Shown here: positions 57,786-64,000 of the stretch, piece after piece
Position numbering within the stretch: position 1 is the stretch's first letter
Layout: every line of letters starts with the position of its first letter
Assembly: GCA_019614645.1 (NCBI GenBank)
Contig: JABWDB010000001.1
Location: 11,008,501-11,072,500 of the forward strand
Source of the DNA: Stratiolaelaps scimitus
Taxonomy: Eukaryota > Arthropoda > Arachnida > Mesostigmata > Laelapidae
Length of the DNA: 64,000 bases
Direction: 5' to 3'
The notes under the pieces: model-generated
Told to the model about the DNA's origin: nothing
Database searches by the model: none
Seen by the model: the letters and a program-made list of their open reading frames with translations, nothing else
Made by a program: the position numbers and the translations under genes

Positions 57786-59238
57786 CGTTGTTATCACTGA
57801 AGCCGCATTTCATATGTTCGGCGCGTTTGCGAATTGAACAGGTTTTGTGTCGGCAAATATGTGTTGCCTATTTTTATTTCTATATAAGGTGTTCCTAGCT
57901 TAGGATATATTGCCACCCATCCAACGAGTGGCTTCGGCAATAAATTACGATGATTGGAACAGTGCGTTTTAGAGAGATCTCGAAATTGGTGGCAATATCC
58001 CATAAAGCCTGGAGGCCTTGCCCGAAGGTCATCTGGAATGTACAAGAATTCTACTCGTTAGAGAGAGTTCGCTTACGGCTGAAATTTGAAATGATCCTTT
58101 ACGGTGAGCGTCCCTTATGCGAAATAAAAAAGGGATATACAATGGATAGCCGTTGCACAGTCCGAGTGGCCCCGAGTTTCCTACCTAGAGTTAATATCTC
58201 GAAGAGACAGTATCATTGAAACCCTGACGAATGGCACCAAAGCACATTCGTTTCATAGATGATCTATAAGTTCAGATGTAATGCTCTGTCTACACGGAAA
58301 AAGAGCTCAATACATAAGGTCGGACGGACCTTTTGCCAGCGGATGCATAGGCCCTTGCTTCGTGTGTGCGCGTGCCTGTGGGTTGGGCCAGAGAGCGATA
58401 GAATAGACCGACAATGCTCTCGTCCTGGTCACAATCTCCGCTTTATTGGTTCACTCTTCTCTTCCTACTCTGTTCGATTGGTGGCAGGGGGCGATAGCGG
58501 TAGTACTGCCTATGTCGCTGTTGCTGTCTGCCGTTGCTGTCGAGAGCCTAGTCGCTCCCAGTCATTCCTTTGACTAGGGACAGCTTGGATCTGTGTATTT
58601 ACGGCTTGAGCCTGGGAGTCCGAATGGGCGGGGAGTAGGTGGGGTCGAAAAGCGGGGTCTGCCGCTGTGTGCCTGCCCTTAGTCCACTTATCGAGCTGCA
58701 GGAACAGCAGCTGGATGGTTCCCACAGCTCAGGGCCCCGGAGAGGCGGGTGGTGGACTGGCAAGGCATCGGAAGAGCGAGCCTTTCGAACCGAAGTCCGC
58801 TCCCCAGTACGACCCCACAACGTCGTACACTCAGACACACTAGCACACATACACGCCCAAACGCTCGCGAGCTTCAGAAAGACTTCTTCCATTTCGCGGA
58901 CTTCTTCGGATAGCGCGCTGCGATGGGAGAATATTTATTTTCTCGTCTTTTTCGTGATGCGTCCAAGGACGTGCCCGATAACACGTCGATAACACGATGC
59001 ACGTCACGAGACACACGCCTCGGCGGTCTGGCTGTCGTATTTTTCCATAATTACACAGATATAATGAACTCTTCCCAGACAGACACATGAAGTAGGTGTA
59101 TTAACGACAAAGTTCCTTTGCTCGTCATATCGCCCGTTGCGGTTACGACGTCGAGTGTAGACCGATCTTCATCAGCTAATTCAGTCTGCCGACGAAAGTG
59201 CACACACAGAGACACACTTTCACATCCACTTACAATCG

Positions 59239-59256
59239 TATATATATATATATATA
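59239..59256. repeat. (TA)n microsatellite
   Basis: Nine TA units. Confidence 0.95.
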
Positions 59257-60582
59257 CATATCATACACCGGGGTGACTTGTGGGCTTTGTGCTGTGACTT
59301 CCGTCGTGCCTTTGATTTGATTGATTCTTGTTCTGTTGTTAGGTTATTACATTCAGCCCAACCTGAAGTATAGTTCGGAAGTACAACGGCTGCTCAGTTG
59401 AACGTATCCCGTTCCGGATCCCCGGTGACGCCTCTGCAAGAACCCAGTTCCCCCACTGGAATCGTACATGAATCGCATGGCCTTTCCGCAGTTTCGGAGA
59501 TTGTATTTTCCGGAGTGACCCAGCGGACTTTGCCCGGGGAAACCCGTTTTGAGTTCGTGTTGTCTGACTGCGTTTAGTAGCTTGGGAAAAGTTTTACACA
59601 CAGCTCAGCGTGAACACAATGCAGGTCTTTACAACGAATCGTTCGTTCGATTTTGGTACAGCTGAGCTAGAACACGACTATAAAAAAATTTCGGACAGTG
59701 CTGGACTGAATAGCATTAGCGCAGTTTTGGCACAATTGAGTTAAACAATTGAACGGCAATATTCCTTTGAAGTTACATTACTACAATTCGTCCGTTGAAC
59801 ACTGAGGTAGACCAGAGTCAGTAACACTTGTAGAAATGGTTGTCCATAATTTTCATTACGTTACGTAGAACATCTATGTGGGTATTCTGACGCATGGAAA
59901 TGCCGGCGACAGCATCCGTCTATTGCATTATTCGATGTAAATGAAAAAAAATATTCCCATAGGCCTAGTACGGGGTATGGGGAAAGGAAAAGAAATCCAC
60001 TAGAAACATTGCAACATCCAATCGATCATCGAAAATCAAAGGCACTGCAGACCTTCATCAGATTGATTCTGATTATTGTTGGGTTACAGCTGAGCAACCT
60101 CAGCAACGAATGAAGACAATAGCAGTCCGCTGGTCAGCAATGCAAACTTAATATAAGAGAATCAAATCACTGGAGCACGGCATACTTAACAAAATCGCTA
60201 CAAATTTCTAGTCCGTTATAACAGATCTGTTGAAGCAATATCCGAACGTACTCGACCAGTAGTCGACGACGCCCACAATAGAGGCCGCAACCGGCTGATA
60301 CAGAGACGATATTATGACCAAGTTGCCCTCTTAGGACCCTGCTCAACTCCCAGCCTTCCACGAAGAACGTCGATGACGATTGGCACCGCAACTGATCCTA
60401 TGGAGTCGCGTCTCCCTTCGGATCATCCCGCTAACTCAATGTGCCCATGAGGTCTCACGCAAACACTTTATCAGGAAGTCTTCGCTTGGGTCGGTTGCTC
60501 AAACGTCGACGTTAGCCTTCGTCAGCCGGTTGTATAACATTCGTCGACACCAGTCCGGTCTTCTCGTACAGTTTGAGTAAAT

Positions 60583-60795
60583 TCATACTTTGAGCCGAAA
60601 TCGTGACGTAATCCTCTGGGGGCTGGCGGTTGGGTTATTTTGTGTCTCCATGGGATGATAGCGCTGGCCGACTCTGTCGCTGCTTGGGTCAGCTATGTTA
60701 GCCCAGGATGTCCTCAGATTTTTGACCGTGGTAGGCTGATCATCGCTCGCCCTTATCAATACTCTGTCAATGGCTGTGACTTCTTGAATAGTATT
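60583..60795 (-). CDS. Candidate terminal exon (minus), unknown protein
   Basis: On the minus strand a strong acceptor (TTTTTCTTCTGTTGTTC, then TTTGCTGTCAG) ends at 60796. The phase-0 frame runs 70 codons to TGA at 60583. The product is balanced: an Ile/Val/Asp-rich first part (Glu-Val-Thr-Ala-Ile-Asp-Arg-Val), Ser/Asp/Asn in the middle and a basic end. The plus strand (60640-60864) is open too, without splice sites. No domain is recognised. Confidence 0.22.
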   Translation of the reverse strand, partial: NTIQEVTAIDRVLIRASDDQPTTVKNLRTSWANIADPSSDRVGQRYHPMETQNNPTASPQRITSRFRLKV

Positions 60796-62490
60796 CTGAC
60801 AGCAAAGAACAACAGAAGAAAAATAGTGACACTGTACCAAAAGATAACATTTCGACTAATTTAACACCTTCGAATTGCTGCATCCTCGATGCTTTGACCG
60901 CAATTTATCCGCTGACAAACACCACTGCAGTAGCAAAAAACGAATTTTGTTTTCGGTGAAGGTGTTCGTCTTTGTTTTGCGGTTCGAAGGAGGTCTCGTA
61001 CAAAACGACTACAGCCGGTTGTAGTCGATCTTTGCAGAAAATTACGTCCTCAAATTGACACGCATGACAATAACGGTAAGTTCGGCAAACCTCTGAGTAT
61101 TCCACTTTCTCTCATTCGTATACGTGCACTAGTCCTTATGCAGGTCGACTATATATAACAACGCCTCATTACGAGGTCTCCCAGCAATTTCATTCATGCC
61201 TGCAGCAAAATTGTACTCTCTCTTCATATCGGACATGACGCTTAGTGGTCAACGCGATAGCTCAGCGCGGTAGTAATAGAGAGATTTAATCCAGTAGTAA
61301 AATACGTCCGTTTCGTAGACTGTTCCCGAGTATTGCGTAGCGAATGCGGCCGTGTTCGTCTTCTGTGAACCCGTATGCTAGGGTATTTCGAAGTATTTTC
61401 TTTACGTTGCGAATATGCAGAGCCCAGCATAACATCTACTTGGTCAAACATGACTTAATGAGTGAGCTATTCATCCACGACGCTTTGTATAAAAGTTCCG
61501 CCGACTCACCACGGGCCTACAGACATGAACATACCACACACATAGATATTGTAAATACATACCTTAGTGGCCATGTCTTATAGTATAATGGCCTGTGTCA
61601 GATGTGTTTATTCAATGGAAAGTTCCTCATTCCGCAGGCATCCCTATTGTTAATACCGGGTTGATCATCCTCAATATCATCATAGTTGAAGCTACGAGCT
61701 GATGCTACGAGCCAAAATGTTTATGTTTGCTGGTCAACCACAAACACACTTACATGCGAACTAGTGAAACGTCGTCCCAAAGCGGTGTCCTTCACAGTTG
61801 AACTGTTCAGATGGACCTGACCACTTAAAGGTAGACCACCGACCATTATACACTATACTTCCTTATCCAAGCAAAAGCACCTAATGCGTGAATCATCTCT
61901 GACAAGAGCTGTGTTTAACAACGCGTGCATGTATACGTATGTATGGAGCGCGTGTATGTATGTAAATCAGCGCAAATTTCTCTCACACCACAAGAGGCGA
62001 AGCTAGACCGTACGTGTTTATTATACTTGAGTAGGGTAGGATTACAACATGGGGTCCTTCTCCTTTTGCGCCAGTTCGGCCTAATAGGCTATGGCAGAGG
62101 GCAATGGCCAGCTGGACCAGCAGCACTTTGCCGGATTTCACAGTTTCGCGCGCCTCTCACGTTGGCGTTCCTCGTCGCTTTCAAAGAGCAGCGAGACCAA
62201 CTGCAGAGGAGGATTATTGCTCACTCCGTTGCTCAAATTGACCATAAAGCTATAAATACCGTCCTGGTCTCGATAACGACTCGACGTCGGTGGCGGCAAG
62301 GAGCCCGATAACGGGCTTCACCCAAGTCATGCCCAGGGAGCGACTCGTCGTGCCAGCGCCGACGAGTGCTGCTTAAAGGCGACAAACAAAAGACACCAAT
62401 GATTCGAACGGAAGGCTTAATCGAAGGCCTCCCAATGCTCTGCTAATCGCAGCACTAGCAACACACGGTGCGACAACAAATCTACTTCAG
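60796..62490. other. Non-coding stretch with small hairpin and A-box-like sequence
   Basis: An 8-bp hairpin (CGACTACA, loop GCCGGT) lies at 61006-61027, a pol III A-box-like sequence at 61258-61273 and a TATAAAAG element at 61488-61495 without a following gene. The rest shows no supported feature. Confidence 0.4.
61258..61273 (+). promoter_or_regulatory. tRNA-like A-box sequence
   Basis: TAGCTCAGCGCGGTAG matches the D-arm/A-box part of tRNAs closely. The following 70 bases give no proper anticodon or T arm and no acceptor complement, so this is at most a remnant of a tRNA pseudogene or SINE. Confidence 0.2.
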
Positions 62491-62604
62491 CGGTGGTGGC
62501 GCAGCAGCAGCAGCGGCGGCAGTTGTTGTTGGTCGTGCTGTGGTTATTCTCTTTGATCGATTCCTCCACCCGACCTCGATCCCACTTTGCTGACCGTGCC
62601 GACG
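62491..62604 (+). CDS. Candidate internal exon with hydrophobic segment
   Basis: ATCTACTTCAG ends at 62490, and the strong donor GACG|GTAAGG follows at 62604. After two leading bases 37 codons are open: four Gln, two Arg, then a 12-residue hydrophobic stretch (Leu-Leu-Leu-Val-Val-Leu-Trp-Leu-Phe-Ser-Leu-Ile) and a Ser/Arg/Asp-rich end, the pattern of a signal-anchor or short membrane segment. G/C-ending codons predominate. The CAG/CGG/TTG repeat at its start inflates openness, and the minus strand is open as well. Confidence 0.2.
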
Positions 62605-63586
62605 GTAAGGTCCACAGGTTAGACCAGCAGCTCGGTATGTCCTACAACGGCTGGTACTGGTTAGCCGGCAAACAGCCCGCGGAAAGTTCGTGTCGAGTAT
62701 GGCTGCTATCACGCAACCATTATGGACTAAGTAGCAGCTTGGTGAGCTGGCGAAGACCTCGACATGCCGGACGCGTCCATGGTGTGGCGAGCAACGGTAC
62801 GCCTCTGTGAACGTTGTCGCGCGGTTCTGAATAACCGGGAGACAGAGAGGTCGACAGCGAGACAGAGAAATCGAGCACCACGAAGCCGTGAGCAATGGAC
62901 GCCGGCTGAAGGTGAGCATATGGCCTGCCGTGGCAGGGGGGCGGTTGCAGACTCGTGAGTCGTATCGCTAAAACATCGAAGCCCCTTCGAGCTCTTCGAA
63001 CAGCCACAAATTGTGGACGGCTGGCGATCCTGAAGATCATGAAGAAGCCTCGAGCTGCATCAGCTGCCGCTGTTAACCTGAACTTGAATGCCGAAGAACA
63101 TTTGAATCTCGAGAAGAACTAGTAGTATTATATATCGAAGGCGAGGTTAACCAACGTACACCCGGTCACCCACCAATGGTGTCTATGTAGATGGACGATT
63201 CGACTCAGCCTGTGAATGTAACGAGGTCCTTCGCCCCATATGAAGTTTCATGCTCTTCATCTTCTTCTTTCTTGCTACTCAGCCTCGACGATGTCGACCC
63301 CGCTCAACTGAGGGTTCTCTTCTCGTGACACAGACAGCTTCCTCTCCCTCCCCTCTTCGGGAGGAGCGCCTGTTCGGTTGCTGTTCAGGTTCTTCAGCGC
63401 TCTCTCGTTTTTGCTCGCTCCATTCCTATTATTTTGTGTTCTTTATCTTCGTCTGTGCCGCCGACGACGACGACGGCGGCGAGGAGTCGATAGATCTACG
63501 GTGCGCAGAGGTTAGCCGCTTCTTCTACTGCCAGTATGCTTGTGGTGGTATTCGAGCCAGAAGCGCAGCTAGAAGTGCAGCTAGTC
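62605..63586. other. Non-coding stretch
   Basis: GC-rich and open in several frames to about 63.0 kb. A strong plus-strand acceptor (TCTTCTTTCTTGCTACTCAG) ends at 63282 and leads into short frames, one reading 14 codons to TGA at 63328. The longer plus frame through 63849 is low-complexity and unbiased. Confidence 0.35.
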
Positions 63587-64000
63587 TTATTCCCGCGCTG
63601 CTTTGGCTGCTCTGCATGTGCCATATTCTCTTGATTGTTGCTGCGCGGCTGATGCTCTGCCTCTGTTGTTATTGGGGAGGGGCTGGCAACGGTGCGTTCT
63701 TCTCCTCAGCAGGCCACGTTCTCTCGGCTTCTGCGGCAACTCAGCTAACTGAGACAGCACCAGCAGCAGCAACAACAACGGCACCAGCTTCTCTGGTATC
63801 GACGCCTGCTGCTGCTGCTGCCGCTGTTGCTGCTGCTGCTGCTGCATGAGCAGCAGCCGCTTCTGTTGTGTGGAAAGGGCGGACGGCAGAGCCGGGCCGT
63901 GCGTCCCGACGACGGATGGCGTTCTAGTGTATCTGCTGCTGCTGCTGCTGATGTTGTTGTTGTTGAATTCGGTCTTCTGCTCTGGCACATTGGCGCTGCT
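63587..64000 (-). CDS. Partial Ser/Asn/Gln-rich exon entering from the right edge
   Basis: The minus-strand frame is open from the window edge for 137 codons. The first 71 residues are the best coding candidate here: about 80% of codons end in G or C, in DNA of lower GC. Order: acidic/basic start, Asn4, Ser5, a Thr/Pro/Gly linker, a Gln-Gln-Lys-Arg-Leu-Leu-Leu-Met helix, then Gln7-Arg-Gln5 (about residues 52-64) and Ala-Ser-Ile-Pro-Glu-Lys-Leu. Such tracts are common in animal transcription factors and co-activators, but no family is identified. After residue 71 the bias drops, so the exon may end near 63785, although no consensus donor is seen; the stop is at 63587. Confidence 0.45.
   Translation of the reverse strand, partial: SSANVPEQKTEFNNNNISSSSSRYTRTPSVVGTHGPALPSALSTQQKRLLLMQQQQQQQRQQQQQASIPEKLVPLLLLLLVLSQLAELPQKPRERGLLRRRTHRCQPLPNNNRGRASAAQQQSREYGTCRAAKAARE
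63806..63845. repeat. (CTG)n tract coding Gln on the minus strand
   Basis: Thirteen CTG-type units, interrupted by CCG and TTG, encode the Gln tract of the edge exon on the minus strand. A second CTG/TTG tract at 63934-63965 encodes Ser and Asn. Confidence 0.9.

Larger units (their letters stand above)
56625..60582. other. Non-coding stretch with complex TA/TAGG repeats
   Basis: Contains CTG units at 56961-56979, a TA/TAGG compound repeat at 57651-57717, (TA)n at 57759-57785 and 59239-59256. A strong acceptor at 59342 is followed by an open phase-2 frame of 18 codons to TGA at 59401. Other strong acceptors (60089) lead only into short frames. Antiparallel frames at 60167-60391 (minus) and 60380-60580 (plus) are unsupported. 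Confidence 0.4.

Noticed and set aside
59353..59601. 82-codon minus frame resembling part of a CUB-like domain
   Set aside because: The conserved Cys and aromatic spacing of CUB domains is absent. Plus frames across the same bases look equally plausible.
63250..63849. 199-codon plus-strand frame with hydrophobic stretches
   Set aside because: Third positions are unbiased and the end is repeat-derived poly-Ala. It is the complement of the better-supported Gln-rich minus frame.

Overview
The window looks like nuclear DNA of a multicellular eukaryote, most likely an arthropod. It is a mosaic of GC-rich and AT-rich blocks, densely sprinkled with (TA)n, (GA/TC)n and CAG/CTG-type simple repeats. 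It has no long intact ORF with a recognisable domain and no operon-like packing. No bacterial, phage, organellar, rRNA, tRNA or snRNA gene was recognised. A parasitiform mite would fit, but nothing in the sequence proves any taxon.

No protein family was recognised. The longest open frames (a 318-codon antisense frame at 11.5-12.5 kb and others in GC-rich blocks) begin at non-ATG codons, run through repeats and are probably chance. Exons were therefore sought by eye, using a pyrimidine-rich 3' splice site, an open frame with plausible composition or GC-rich third positions, and a 5' splice site or a stop. In 64 kb of mixed composition several such objects are expected by chance, so each candidate carries a low to moderate confidence. 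The best are a Ser/Asn/Gln-rich minus-strand frame entering from the right edge (63.6-64.0 kb), plus-strand exons at 10.2, 31.5, 40.6 and 52.8 kb, and a terminal exon at 38.6 kb followed by AATAAA.

Layout. 0-15 kb: exon-like pieces at 1.6, 2.6, 4.3, 10.2, 14.0, 14.5 and 14.9 kb (plus); those from 4.3 to 14.9 kb can be joined in compatible phase to a stop at 15.15 kb. A 69-nt hairpin lies in the putative intron at 10.8 kb. 15-28 kb: mostly non-coding GC-rich low-complexity DNA, with a second long perfect hairpin at 22.74 kb. 28-39 kb: exon-like pieces at 28.05, 31.5, 36.5, 38.0 and 38.6 kb, plus an AT-rich trough at 33-36 kb. 39-54 kb: GC-rich, with candidates at 40.6, 45.1, 49.3, 52.8, 53.1 and 53.6 kb. 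54-64 kb: mixed, with antiparallel open frames at 56.2-56.6 kb, a minus-strand candidate at 60.6-60.8 kb and the Q-rich frame at the right end.

The clearest non-coding structures are the two hairpins with perfect 21-bp arms (10.8 and 22.7 kb). No new multi-gene system can be claimed from the sequence alone.
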